This document shows positions 7,002 through 15,818 of a stretch of DNA of 64,000 nucleotides, piece by piece. Position 1 is the first letter of the stretch. Each line of letters starts with the position of its first letter. The notes beneath the pieces are model-generated. The model was not told the DNA's origin. It saw only the letters and a list, made by a program, of their open reading frames with translations, and did no database searches. A program made the position numbers and the translations under genes. The stretch is from a bacterium (lineage in GTDB: Bacteria > Bacillota > Clostridia > Lachnospirales > Lachnospiraceae): the NCBI GenBank assembly GCA_023664305.1, contig JAMPFT010000008.1, positions 25,234-89,233 on the forward strand, given 5' to 3'.

Positions 7002-8945
7002 ATGAAATACGGGGAAATCATACAGGGAAAATTTGTTCAGCGCCCCAATCGGTTTGTCGCCTATGTGGAGCTGTGCGGCAAAACGGAAAAGGTGCATGTC
7101 AAAAACACGGGGCGGTGTCGGGAGCTGCTTGTGCCGGGAGCTTCCGTTTATCTGGAGAGGAGCGGTAACGCGGGGCGCTCCACGGAATACGATCTCGTGG
7201 CGGTGGAAAAGGGGGAGCGGCTGATCAACATGGATTCCCAGGCTCCCAACAGAGTCGCCGGGGAATGGCTGAGGTCGGGAGGGCTTTTCCCCGAACCGAC
7301 GTTTGTGCGGCCGGAGACGGTTTACGGGCATTCCCGGTTTGACTTTTATGTGGAGACGAAAGAGGAAAAGATTTTTATAGAGGTAAAAGGGGTTACGCTG
7401 GAAGAGGGGGGAGTGGTCCGCTTCCCGGACGCCCCTTCCGAGAGAGCGGTGAAGCATGTGGAGGAGCTGATCGAGGCAAAGCATGACGGTTACCGCGTCT
7501 TTGTGCTGTTTGTGATCCAGATGGAGGGTGTGGAATATTTTACGCCAAACCGCGATACGCATCCGGAATTTGCAGAAGCGCTCTGCCGGGCGGCCGGGGA
7601 GGGAGTGGAGATTTTGGCCTACGACTGCAAGGTGACGCCGTCTTCCATGACGCTGAACCGGCCTGTGAGGGTGCGACTGGAGGCTGAGGAGGTCCGGACT
7701 GAGGGACAAACCCTGAGAACGCCTTGTCCGGAAGAGCAGGAGGCGGAAGAACCCTGTCCCGTGGGAGAGACTGCGGAGGAATCCCGCTCCCGGGAGCAGG
7801 CTGCGCCGCCCGCCCTTTTCAGTGAATCTTCAGGCGATATTAAGGAAACCTTAAGGCTCGCTTCTATTCCCAAACCGCTGTTGGAATGGTATGATAAGAA
7901 CAGAAGGATTCTTCCCTGGAGGGAGGAGCCTTCGCCTTATCGCGTGTGGGTCTCGGAAATCATGCTGCAGCAGACCAGGGTGGAGGCGGTGAAGCCGTAT
8001 TTTAAGCGGTTCATGGATGCTCTGCCGGATATTAAGGCGCTGGCGGAGGCAGAGGAAGAAGAGCTTTTAAAGCTCTGGGAGGGATTAGGCTACTATAACC
8101 GGGTGAGAAATCTGCAGAAGGCGGCAAGGCAGATTCAAAACGATTACGGCGGAAGGATGCCGTCCGACTACGACGAGCTGCGAAAGCTGGCGGGAGTCGG
8201 CAGCTATACGGCGGGAGCGATCTCCTCCATCGTCTACGGAGCAAAACACCCCGCGGTGGACGGAAACGTGCTGCGTGTGCTTTCCAGAATCAGGGAGGAT
8301 TTACGGCCGATCACGGACGGAAAGGTAAAGGCCGCGGTGGAGCGGGAATTGACTGAGATCATGCCCGGGGAGAGGCCCGGAGATTTTAATCAGGCGATGA
8401 TGGAGATCGGCGCCTGCGTGTGTCTGCCGAACGGCGCTCCGCTCTGCGGGGAATGTCCGCTGAACCGTGGCTGTCTGGCTTTTGCGCACGGTACGCAGCT
8501 GACTTTTCCGAAAAAGGAAGAAAAGAAGTCGCGGTTAATTCAGGAAAAAACGGTGCTTGTGATCCGGGACGCGGACAGGACGGCGATCCGCAGGCGTCCG
8601 GGGAAGGGGCTTTTGGCGGGAATGTACGAGTTCCCGACGCTGGAGGGCTTTTTCACGGCGGAGGAGGTCGCGGCGTTTCTGGCGGATAACGGGATCAGGG
8701 CGCTGCGTATCCTGCCGCTTCCGGATGCCAGGCACATTTTTACCCACAGAGAGTGGCATATGAAGGGCTATCTGGTTCGGGTGGACGAGCTGGAGAGCGG
8801 GCCGCCCGGAGAAAAGATAAGGGACTGGCTGTATATTGAACCGGCGGAGACGAAGGACAAATACCCGATTCCGTCCGCTTACGCCGCTTACACAAAAGGT
8901 CTGAGCATAAAACTTGGCAAAGAGAGATATGAGGAGGAACCGTAA
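7002..8945 (+). CDS. mutY: SfsA-MutY fusion: sugar fermentation stimulation domain plus A/G-specific adenine glycosylase
   Basis: A 647-residue fusion. Residues ~1-225 are a complete SfsA domain (VHVKNTGRCRELL, FDFYVE, FIEVKGVTLEE, FPDAPSERAVKHVEELIEA), a family with DNA-binding and nuclease-like features. Residues ~225-285 are an acidic linker. Residues ~288-630 are a full MutY, which removes adenine mispaired with 8-oxoguanine: the catalytic Glu in WVSEIMLQQTR, the helix-hairpin-helix LAGVGSYTAGAI, the catalytic Asp in AVDGNVLRV, the iron-sulfur cysteines C-x7-C-x2-C-x5-C, and a NUDIX-like C-terminus with HIFTHREWHM. Both domains look intact. Its stop directly abuts the GTG of the following glycosyltransferase gene. 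Confidence 0.92.
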   Translation: MKYGEIIQGKFVQRPNRFVAYVELCGKTEKVHVKNTGRCRELLVPGASVYLERSGNAGRSTEYDLVAVEKGERLINMDSQAPNRVAGEWLRSGGLFPEPTFVRPETVYGHSRFDFYVETKEEKIFIEVKGVTLEEGGVVRFPDAPSERAVKHVEELIEAKHDGYRVFVLFVIQMEGVEYFTPNRDTHPEFAEALCRAAGEGVEILAYDCKVTPSSMTLNRPVRVRLEAEEVRTEGQTLRTPCPEEQEAEEPCPVGETAEESRSREQAAPPALFSESSGDIKETLRLASIPKPLLEWYDKNRRILPWREEPSPYRVWVSEIMLQQTRVEAVKPYFKRFMDALPDIKALAEAEEEELLKLWEGLGYYNRVRNLQKAARQIQNDYGGRMPSDYDELRKLAGVGSYTAGAISSIVYGAKHPAVDGNVLRVLSRIREDLRPITDGKVKAAVERELTEIMPGERPGDFNQAMMEIGACVCLPNGAPLCGECPLNRGCLAFAHGTQLTFPKKEEKKSRLIQEKTVLVIRDADRTAIRRRPGKGLLAGMYEFPTLEGFFTAEEVAAFLADNGIRALRILPLPDARHIFTHREWHMKGYLVRVDELESGPPGEKIRDWLYIEPAETKDKYPIPSAYAAYTKGLSIKLGKERYEEEP

Positions 8946-9974
8946 GTGAAGCTTTTATCCGTGGTCATACCGTGCTACAATTCCGAAAAATATATGAAAA
9001 AGTGCATAGAATCGCTGCTTTTGGGAGGAGAGGACGTAGAGATCATTATTGTGGACGACGGCTCTACTCTGGACCGGACGGCGGAGATTGCGGACGAGTA
9101 CGCGGCGGCGTATCCGACTGTCGTCAAGGCGGTTCACAAGGCCAACGGCGGGCACGGATCGGCGGTAAACGCCGGGATTGACCATGCTTCCGGTCTCTAT
9201 TTCAAGGTGGTAGACAGCGACGACTGGGTGAAGGAGGACGCTTACCTCAAGGTGCTTGAAACCCTGCGTGAGATGGCGGGGGGAGCCCATGCGCTGGATA
9301 TGCTTATTTGCAATTATGTGTACGAAAAAGAGGGCGAAAAGAGAAAAAAGGTGATCCACTACCGCCACAGCCTTCCGGAGCAGAAGCTTTTTACCTGGGA
9401 GGACTGCCATCATTTCCTGAAGGGCCACTATATCCTGATGCATTCCGTCACCTTTCGGACGAAGCTTTTGAAGGAATGCGGGATCCGGCTTCCGGAGCAC
9501 ACCTTTTATGTGGACAACCTCTATGTGTTTGAACCGCTGCCTTATGTGAGATATATGTACTATCTGGACGTCAATTTTTACCGGTACTATATCGGCAGGG
9601 CGGATCAGTCCGTCAACGAAGAGGTTATGATCTCGCGGATCGACCAGCAGCTTACGGTCAACAGGATCATGATCGATTACCTGTCGGAGAAGAAGCAGGA
9701 GATCCTGAAGAACAAGCGGCTTTATCAGTACATGAGGAATTATCTGGAAATCATCACCACGGTCTCGTCGGTTCTATTGATCCGATCCGGCACAAAGGAA
9801 AATCTGGAGAAAAAGAAAGAGCTCTGGAAGTACCTGAAGGAGAAGGATGCCCCGCTTTACAGGAGGCTGCGCCACGGCATCATGGGAGAGGCCATGAATC
9901 TGCCGGGCCGCGGCGGGCGCAAAATTTCTGTGGAGGGTTATAAGATCGCTCAGAAAATCTTTAAATTTAACTAA
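8946..9974 (+). CDS. Family 2 glycosyltransferase
   Basis: A 342-residue GT-A glycosyltransferase that would move a sugar from a nucleotide donor to a surface polymer or lipid. The N-terminus has the nucleotide-binding pattern LSVVIPCYNSEKYMKKCIES and VDDGSTLDRT. The metal-binding DxD is seen as VDSDDW at residues ~92-97, after GGHGSAVNAG. No membrane segment follows. It starts with GTG immediately after the sfsA-mutY stop, with GAGGAGGAACC as ribosome site, so it is cotranscribed. The acceptor cannot be told from sequence. Confidence 0.85.
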   Translation: MKLLSVVIPCYNSEKYMKKCIESLLLGGEDVEIIIVDDGSTLDRTAEIADEYAAAYPTVVKAVHKANGGHGSAVNAGIDHASGLYFKVVDSDDWVKEDAYLKVLETLREMAGGAHALDMLICNYVYEKEGEKRKKVIHYRHSLPEQKLFTWEDCHHFLKGHYILMHSVTFRTKLLKECGIRLPEHTFYVDNLYVFEPLPYVRYMYYLDVNFYRYYIGRADQSVNEEVMISRIDQQLTVNRIMIDYLSEKKQEILKNKRLYQYMRNYLEIITTVSSVLLIRSGTKENLEKKKELWKYLKEKDAPLYRRLRHGIMGEAMNLPGRGGRKISVEGYKIAQKIFKFN

Positions 9975-9979
9975 AAGAA

Positions 9980-10013
9980 ACGCCTCAGGTCAACCGGCCT
10001 GGGGCGTCTTTTT
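9980..10013. terminator. Rho-independent terminator, possibly bidirectional
   Basis: A 12-bp stem (with two G-U-type positions) and a short loop, followed by TCTTTTTG. It sits between the glycosyltransferase and the convergent PAP2 gene, whose 3' end overlaps it. Confidence 0.8.
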
Positions 10014-10679
10014 GTTTTTGTTTTCGGGGCTGCCGATGAAGATCAGTTCCTTTCTGTAGACAGGAACATACATGATGAAACCGAACAGAAGCCCTGTCAC
10101 CACATCAAACATGGAGTGCTGCTTGATCAGGACGGTGGAGAGGATGATGGATACGGCGAGGATGCCGGAGGCCGCCCGCAGACGCCCCCCCCATTTCAAA
10201 GAGGCGATATCCCTGCTTCTCATCACCGCAAAGTGCGCGCCCAGAGAATTGTAAACATGAATGCTGGGCCAGAGGTTCGTAGCGGTATCGGTTTTCCAGA
10301 GCATACTCACAAGCCGGGTAAAGCAGTTGTCTCTGGGCAGCTCGGCGAGCCGCAGATGATGTCCGTTGGGCCACAGTGTGGATATGATCAGAAACAGCGT
10401 CATGCCGGTAAAGAGGAAGACGCATGTCTTATAGTAATCCTGTCTGTTTTTGAAAAAAAGATAGAGGACTACCGCCGCCACATAGCCGAACCATAAGAGG
10501 TAGGGAATGATGAATACCTCGCAGAAGGGGATATAGTCATCCAGAACCACATGTATCACATGATAGTTTTTTACATTTGTCTTTTCCAGCCAGGCAAACC
10601 ACATCAGGTAGATCGTCATATAGATCAGGAGAGGAATGCCGTGTTTATACTTTTTAAAAAAATTCCGCATATTTTTCAT
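9990..10679 (-). CDS. PAP2 superfamily membrane phosphatase/transferase
   Basis: A ~229-residue membrane protein with about six hydrophobic segments. The PAP2 catalytic motifs appear as LWPSIHVYNSLG (conserved His) and STVLIKQHSMFDVVTG (His and Asp of motif III). This arrangement is closest to the inositolphosphotransferase/Aur1-like branch of lipid phosphatases. The likely substrate is a phospholipid or polyprenyl phosphate. The ATG at 10679 is chosen; a TTG at 10691 is possible. The next gene on the same strand is a diacylglycerol-kinase-like protein, so both may act in lipid turnover. Confidence 0.8.
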   Translation of the reverse strand: MKNMRNFFKKYKHGIPLLIYMTIYLMWFAWLEKTNVKNYHVIHVVLDDYIPFCEVFIIPYLLWFGYVAAVVLYLFFKNRQDYYKTCVFLFTGMTLFLIISTLWPNGHHLRLAELPRDNCFTRLVSMLWKTDTATNLWPSIHVYNSLGAHFAVMRSRDIASLKWGGRLRAASGILAVSIILSTVLIKQHSMFDVVTGLLFGFIMYVPVYRKELIFIGSPENKNKKTPQAG

Positions 10680-10828
10680 GACACAAACCAAACCCTTTCA
10701 AGAAAAAGAAGCTGTCTGTCTTTTCTTCTTTTTAATGACAATTTCAGTATAGTCACCGGGCGGAAAAATGCAATGGCTTTTTTCACTTCTTAAGCAATCT
10801 TAAGAAAAAATTCAGGTTTGAAGGGCGG

Positions 10829-11755
10829 TCAGGGAACGATGATGTGGAGGGCGTTTTGCTCGCAGGTTACGGTGATGCGCCCGCTCTTTCTCGTCACCTC
10901 GCCGTCCGTATGTACCCACAGGGGAGAGCTGGCCTCAATTGTGACTTTTTTTGCCAGGTAGGGCGTGATGCCGTTAAAACGGTAATGCTTTCCCTTGAAG
11001 GCGGTGGGCAGGGCGAAGAGCACTAAAAGCTTCGAGAGATCGCCGGCGGCGCAGAGATCGAGCAGGCCGTCCGAAGCGTCCGCGCCGGGACAGAACATGA
11101 AGCCGCCGCCCTCGAAACGGTGGAGCATACAGGCGGTAAACAGGATGCTGCCGATGTCAACGGGCGGATTGTCGTCCAGGGTCAGCTTGGCGGAGACTGC
11201 CCTTGTGGCAAAGAGCTGCTTTAAGGCAATGCCCAGATAGGTGAGCTTCCCGAGGCCGATCTTATTCAGAAATTCCTTGACTTTGGAGCGGCTTGCCTCC
11301 TCGCACACCGCGGCGTCGAAGCCGATGCCGCAGCTCACCGCAAAACGGCGCTTTTTGCCGTCCGGATAGGAGACAGTTCCGAGATCCATGGACTGACATT
11401 TTCCAGAATGCAGGATGAGCTCCAACGCCGCGGCGGGATCCGTCGGGATTTTTAAGTCCCTCGCCAGATCGTTGCTGGAGCCGGTGGGAATGTAGCCCAG
11501 GGTTACCCCCGAAAAATCCGGGATGCCCTGCAGGGCTTCGTTTACCGTGCCGTCGCCGCCGAGTATGACAAGCGTCATCGGCCCGTCGGCGGAGGAGACA
11601 AGCTCTCCTGCCAGCCTGGGGACGTCGCCCGCCTTTTCGGAAAAGCAGACCTGATAGAGGACGTTGTTTTGACGCAGAGTCGGTTCTACCTGTTCTTTCC
11701 ATATTTTGAGCCCCTTCCCGGAACGGGAAGCGGGGTTGACGATGATATGATACAT
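10829..11755 (-). CDS. Diacylglycerol kinase family lipid kinase (YegS/BmrU type)
   Basis: A 308-residue lipid kinase. The nucleotide-binding loop LVILGGDGTVNEALQGI lies near residue 65, followed by YIPTGSSNDLARDL. The N-terminus (IIVNPASRSGKG) and the C-terminal β-sandwich region (LWVHTDGEV) are typical. These cytosolic enzymes phosphorylate diacylglycerol or related lipids using ATP. It is divergent from the rhamnose operon, separated by 212 bp holding that operon's promoter. Confidence 0.88.
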   Translation of the reverse strand: MYHIIVNPASRSGKGLKIWKEQVEPTLRQNNVLYQVCFSEKAGDVPRLAGELVSSADGPMTLVILGGDGTVNEALQGIPDFSGVTLGYIPTGSSNDLARDLKIPTDPAAALELILHSGKCQSMDLGTVSYPDGKKRRFAVSCGIGFDAAVCEEASRSKVKEFLNKIGLGKLTYLGIALKQLFATRAVSAKLTLDDNPPVDIGSILFTACMLHRFEGGGFMFCPGADASDGLLDLCAAGDLSKLLVLFALPTAFKGKHYRFNGITPYLAKKVTIEASSPLWVHTDGEVTRKSGRITVTCEQNALHIIVP

Positions 11756-11896
11756 GAAGCGCCTCTTTTCGTAGTTTTTCTTCTATTTTATCAGTGTTTT
11801 GTCCCGCGGTAAACCCTGAAATAACAGGAAGACGGCAAAATTGCAAATAAGGACACTTTTTTCACAAAAAAACGCCTTTTTTTGAGGCGGTTTCTG

Positions 11897-11905
11897 TGCT
11901 ATGAT
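11897..11905 (+). promoter_or_regulatory. Extended -10 promoter for the rhamnose operon
   Basis: TGCTATGAT is an extended -10 (TGn plus TATGAT) 63 bp before the rhaB start. No good -35 is seen, which fits dependence on an activator. A short CGCC/GGCG hairpin lies just upstream at about 11873-11889. Confidence 0.45.
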
Positions 11906-11967
11906 TAAAGAAAGGACAGGAAATTGCGGACGGTTTACGACTGCCCGGGCATAAAGGAGCGGATAAA

Positions 11968-13368
11968 ATGAAGACCTATTACCTTGCGATCGATATCGGA
12001 GCCTCCAGCGGAAGGCATATTCTGGCGCATCTGGAAAACGGGAAGATGGAGCTGGAGGAGGTTTACCGTTTCCCCAACCAGATGAAGGAGAGGGAAGGAC
12101 ACCTGATCTGGGATGTGGACGAACTGTTTGAGCGGATTAAGGAGGGGATGAAGAAATGCCGGGAGATCGGCAAAATTCCTGTCAGCGTCGGCATCGATAC
12201 CTGGGGCGTGGACTTTGTGCTGCTGGACGGGGACGGGAAGCGGATCGGGGAGGCGGCAGCCTACCGGGACGGTCGGACTAAGGGCATGGAGGAAGAGGTG
12301 TACCGGGTGATTTCCGAGGAGGCGCTGTACGAAAGAACCGGTATCCAGAGGCAGCCGTTCAACACGGTCTATCAGCTGATGGCGTTGAAGAAAAAGGCGC
12401 CGGAGCAGCTTGAGGAAGCGCAGACCCTGCTTATGATGCCGGATTACTTTCATTATCTGCTCTGCGGCGTGACGGCCACGGAATACACCAATGCCACCAC
12501 GGGGCAGCTTGTGGATCCGCAGACGAAGGACTGGGATTACGGGCTGATCCGCCTGCTGGGCTATCCGGAAAGAATTTTCCAAAAGCTTGTGACACCCGGC
12601 ACGACGCTGGGCGGCCTGAAGCAGGAGATTCGGGAGGAGGTCGGCTACGACTGCAGGGTGACGGTCCCGGCCACCCATGACACCGGGTCGGCGGTGATGG
12701 CGGTCCCGACTAAGGCGGACAACGCCCTGTATATCAGCTCCGGCACATGGTCCCTGATGGGGACGGAGCTTGAGAAGGCGGACTGCTCTCCCGAGAGCCG
12801 GCGGAATAATCTGACCAACGAGGGCGGATACGGTTACCGGTTCCGCTATCTGAAAAATATCATGGGACTTTGGATGATCCAGTCGGTAAAGAAGGAGATC
12901 GGCGGGGACTTAAGCTTCGGGGAAATCTGCGATATGGCTGCGGAGTGCGGCATTCCTTCTATCGTGGACTGTAACGACGGAAGATTCCTCGCGCCGGAAA
13001 ATATGACGGAGGAGGTAAGGCGGGCCTGTGAGGAGTCCGGGCAGCAGGTGCCGGAGGGGATTGCCGAGACCGCCTGCGTCATCTACAACAGTCTGGCGAA
13101 ATGCTACGCCAAAACCGTGGCGGAGCTGTCCGAAATAACCGGGCTTAAGTTTGACCGGATCCACATTGTGGGGGGCGGAGCCAATGCGGATTATCTGAAC
13201 CGGCTGACGGCCAGGGAGACGGCGCTTCCCGTGTACGCCGGTCCCGTGGAGGCCACCGCCGTCGGAAATCTGGCGGCCCAGATGATCGCGGCGGGAGAGC
13301 TAAAAGGTTTGAAAGAGGCGCGTGCCTGCGTGTACCGCTCTTTTGAAATAAAAGAATATCACGGATAA
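11968..13368 (+). CDS. rhaB: Rhamnulokinase
   Basis: A 466-residue FGGY-type sugar kinase that phosphorylates L-rhamnulose to L-rhamnulose-1-phosphate. The N-terminus has the ATPase-fold phosphate loop AIDIGASSGRHILAHLE. SVGIDTWGVDFVLLD and the substrate strand THDTGSAVMAVPT follow, then YISSGTWSLMG and the C-terminal HIVGGGANADYLNRL. Length and motifs match RhaB. It is the first gene of rhaB-rhaA-rhaD, with 11 bp to rhaA. No AraC-type regulator or rhamnose permease is adjacent, so these must be elsewhere. Confidence 0.95.
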   Translation: MKTYYLAIDIGASSGRHILAHLENGKMELEEVYRFPNQMKEREGHLIWDVDELFERIKEGMKKCREIGKIPVSVGIDTWGVDFVLLDGDGKRIGEAAAYRDGRTKGMEEEVYRVISEEALYERTGIQRQPFNTVYQLMALKKKAPEQLEEAQTLLMMPDYFHYLLCGVTATEYTNATTGQLVDPQTKDWDYGLIRLLGYPERIFQKLVTPGTTLGGLKQEIREEVGYDCRVTVPATHDTGSAVMAVPTKADNALYISSGTWSLMGTELEKADCSPESRRNNLTNEGGYGYRFRYLKNIMGLWMIQSVKKEIGGDLSFGEICDMAAECGIPSIVDCNDGRFLAPENMTEEVRRACEESGQQVPEGIAETACVIYNSLAKCYAKTVAELSEITGLKFDRIHIVGGGANADYLNRLTARETALPVYAGPVEATAVGNLAAQMIAAGELKGLKEARACVYRSFEIKEYHG

Positions 13369-13379
13369 GGAGAGAAGAG

Positions 13380-14630
13380 ATGACAAGATTTGAATCGGCA
13401 AAGGAAATTTACGCTTCCTACGGCGTGGATGTGGAAGCGGCCATGAAGCGGCTGGCGGAGACGCCTGTTTCCCTGCACTGCTGGCAGGGAGACGACGTGA
13501 TCGGGTTCGACCATGACGGCCCTCTGACCGGCGGGATCCAGACCACGGGCAATTACCCCGGAAAGGCAAAGACTCCGGAGGAGCTGATGGCGGACATGGA
13601 TCGGGCCATGAGCCTGATGCCCGGCAGGAAAAAACTGAACCTCCATGCCTCCTATGCGATTTTTGCCCCAGGAGAGTTTGCAGACCGGGATCAGCTTAAG
13701 CCCGCGCATTTTGCAAAGTGGGTGGAGTTTGCAAAGGAGAGGAATATGGGAATCGACTTTAATCCCACCTTTTTCTCCCATCCGAAAATGAAGGACGGAC
13801 TGACCTTGTCCAGCCCGGATCCCGAGATCCGGAAATTCTGGATCGACCATGGGCGGGCCTGCATCCGTATTTCCGAGTATTTTGCCAGGGAGACGGGGGT
13901 TCCCTGTGTCATGAATATCTGGACCGGCGACGGCTTCAAGGACGTGCCCGCGGACAGGATGGGGCCCAGGATGCGGTATAAGGATTCCATCGAGCAGATT
14001 CTGGCGGAGCCCTTTGACAAAAAGCTCGTGAAGCCCTGCGTGGAGTCGAAGGTCTTCGGAATCGGCGTGGAGGCCTACACGGCGGGCAGCGCCGAGTTTA
14101 CCTTAAGCTTTGCGGCGACCCACGACGGATGTCTGCCGTTGATGGATAACGGACATTACCATCCCACGGAGGTGGTTTCCGATAAGATTCCGGCTCTTTT
14201 GTGCTTCTATCCGGAGATCGCCCTGCACATCACCAGAGGGGTCCGCTGGGACAGCGACCATGTGCTTCTGCTGGACGACGAGACAAAGGAGATCGCAAAG
14301 GAAATCGTGAGAAACGACGGGATTGACCGGGTTTACATGGCACTTGACTATTTCGATGCCAGCATCAACCGGGTTTCTGCCTGGGCCGTGGGCTTCAGAA
14401 GCTGGCAGAAGGCGCTTCTGGCGGCCATGTGTACGCCCAATGAGATGTTAAAGGGACTGCAGGACGAGGCCAGGTTTACAGAGCTTATGGCGCTGCAGGA
14501 GGCGGTAAAGCTGCTGCCCCTGGGGGATATCTGGAACGAGTATTGCGAACGTCAGGGCGTGGTTTGTGACAGGGGACTTTACGGAGAAGTGAAGAAATAT
14601 GAGGACGAGGTGCTTTTGAAGCGCGGGTGA
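13380..14630 (+). CDS. rhaA: L-rhamnose isomerase
   Basis: A 416-residue TIM-barrel isomerase converting L-rhamnose to L-rhamnulose, the first step of the pathway. Diagnostic stretches are VSLHCWQGDDVIGF, LTGGIQTTGNYPGKA, KLNLHASYAIF, MNIWTGDGFKD, the metal-site segments LPLMDNGHYHPTE and WDSDHV, and VYMALDYFDASINR. The size matches the family. GGAGAG precedes the ATG. It is the second gene of the operon. Confidence 0.96.
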   Translation: MTRFESAKEIYASYGVDVEAAMKRLAETPVSLHCWQGDDVIGFDHDGPLTGGIQTTGNYPGKAKTPEELMADMDRAMSLMPGRKKLNLHASYAIFAPGEFADRDQLKPAHFAKWVEFAKERNMGIDFNPTFFSHPKMKDGLTLSSPDPEIRKFWIDHGRACIRISEYFARETGVPCVMNIWTGDGFKDVPADRMGPRMRYKDSIEQILAEPFDKKLVKPCVESKVFGIGVEAYTAGSAEFTLSFAATHDGCLPLMDNGHYHPTEVVSDKIPALLCFYPEIALHITRGVRWDSDHVLLLDDETKEIAKEIVRNDGIDRVYMALDYFDASINRVSAWAVGFRSWQKALLAAMCTPNEMLKGLQDEARFTELMALQEAVKLLPLGDIWNEYCERQGVVCDRGLYGEVKKYEDEVLLKRG

Positions 14631-14679
14631 CAGAGAGAGGCCTGCGGGCGGCAGGAAGCAAATTACAACGTGGCTGGGG

Positions 14680-14740
14680 AAGAATGCGAAGCATTCTTCA
14701 AAGCGTCACGAAGGGACGCTTTGTCACGGGGGGACGCTTT
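14680..14740 (+). other. Two stacked hairpins between rhaA and rhaD
   Basis: A perfect 8-bp stem with a 3-nt loop at 14680-14698 is followed at once by a perfect 8-bp stem at 14700-14722. The 3' arm of the second recurs as GGACGCTTT at 14732-14740, so an alternative pairing is possible. They may be mRNA processing or attenuation hairpins that tune rhaD. No T-run follows, so they are not a standard terminator. Confidence 0.6.
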
Positions 14741-14791
14741 TTGCCGCCGCAGGGGTAAGAAACCGACGGCAGGAAAAGGAGGAAAAGGCAG

Positions 14792-15652
14792 ATGGGCGGA
14801 ATTTGCGATGTGAGGGTGATCCGGGATTATATCCGGATGTGTACGGACGGCGTGGGCCAGGGGTGGCATGAGAGAAACGGCGGGAACCTGACCTATCGGA
14901 TGAAGGAGGAGGAGGTCAGGCAGTGCAGACCTTTCTTTCGGAAGGAGGCCGGGCCCTGGGTGAACATGGGGGTACAGGCCGAAAATCTGCAGGGGGAGTA
15001 TTTTATTTCCACGGGCAGCGGGAAATATTTGAGAAATGTGGAGCTGGAGCCCTGGAACAACCTGTGTATTGTGGAGATTAATTCCACCGGCGACTGCTGG
15101 CGTATCGTGTGGGGACTGGAGAAGGGCGGCAAGCCCACCAGCGAGTTTCCCAGCCACTTTATGAATCATTCCGTGAGAAAGCGCGTGACCGGCGGGGAAA
15201 ACCGCGTGATCTACCACGCGCATCCGCCCTACACGGTGGCGCTGACCTACCTTCTGCCCCTGACGGCGGAGGCCTTTACCAGAGTGCTCTGGAAGAGCGA
15301 GACGGAGTGCTGCGTCGTGTTCCCCGGCGGCGTGGGCGTGGTGCCCTGGATGGTGCCCGGCGGCGCGGAGATCGCAAGGGCCACCTGTGCGGAGATGGAG
15401 AAATACGACGCGGCGGTGTGGGCCTTCCACGGGCTTTTCGTGTCGGGGCCTGATTTCGACACGGCCTTCGGCCTGATGCATACGATCGAAAAAGCGGCGC
15501 AGATCGCCTGCATCACCCTGTCCGCTGGCGGAGGGAGGAGGACGAGACAGTGCATCACGGACGATAATCTCCGCGCCATCGGGCAGGAGTTTGGCGTAAC
15601 GCTGAACGAGGATATTTTGAATTACAGCTCCGACGAAGAACTGTTCCGCTAA
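14792..15652 (+). CDS. rhaD: Rhamnulose-1-phosphate aldolase
   Basis: A 286-residue class II aldolase that splits L-rhamnulose-1-phosphate into dihydroxyacetone phosphate and L-lactaldehyde. The zinc ligands are visible in IYHAHPPYTVALTYL and WAFHGLFVSG. The N-terminal GQGWHERNGGNLTYRMK and FISTGSGKYLRNVE are also diagnostic. It lies 161 bp after rhaA, behind two hairpins, and ahead of a strong terminator, closing the operon. No lactaldehyde reductase is nearby. Confidence 0.95.
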   Translation: MGGICDVRVIRDYIRMCTDGVGQGWHERNGGNLTYRMKEEEVRQCRPFFRKEAGPWVNMGVQAENLQGEYFISTGSGKYLRNVELEPWNNLCIVEINSTGDCWRIVWGLEKGGKPTSEFPSHFMNHSVRKRVTGGENRVIYHAHPPYTVALTYLLPLTAEAFTRVLWKSETECCVVFPGGVGVVPWMVPGGAEIARATCAEMEKYDAAVWAFHGLFVSGPDFDTAFGLMHTIEKAAQIACITLSAGGGRRTRQCITDDNLRAIGQEFGVTLNEDILNYSSDEELFR

Positions 15653-15673
15653 TTTTTCAGGTGCATTTTGGAG

Positions 15674-15708
15674 CCCCGTATGATATACTGTATCATACGG
15701 GGTTTTTT
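15674..15708 (+). terminator. Rho-independent terminator of the rhamnose operon
   Basis: A perfect 12-bp stem (CCCCGTATGATA with its complement) closes a 5-nt loop and is followed by six T residues, 21 bp after the rhaD stop. Confidence 0.93.
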
Positions 15709-15818
15709 GACGCCCCTGAAAGCGAGGTTAAAAGAGTATGAAATCGGAACAATTGAGAAACGATATGACGGCAGACGGCTGCAAAACCGTGCGGCTGACC
15801 GGGAAGGGGGATTGACTA

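Noticed and set aside
10116-10496. Plus-strand ORF antisense to the PAP2 gene
   Set aside because: The PAP2 motifs on the minus strand explain the region; the plus-strand frame has no recognisable content.
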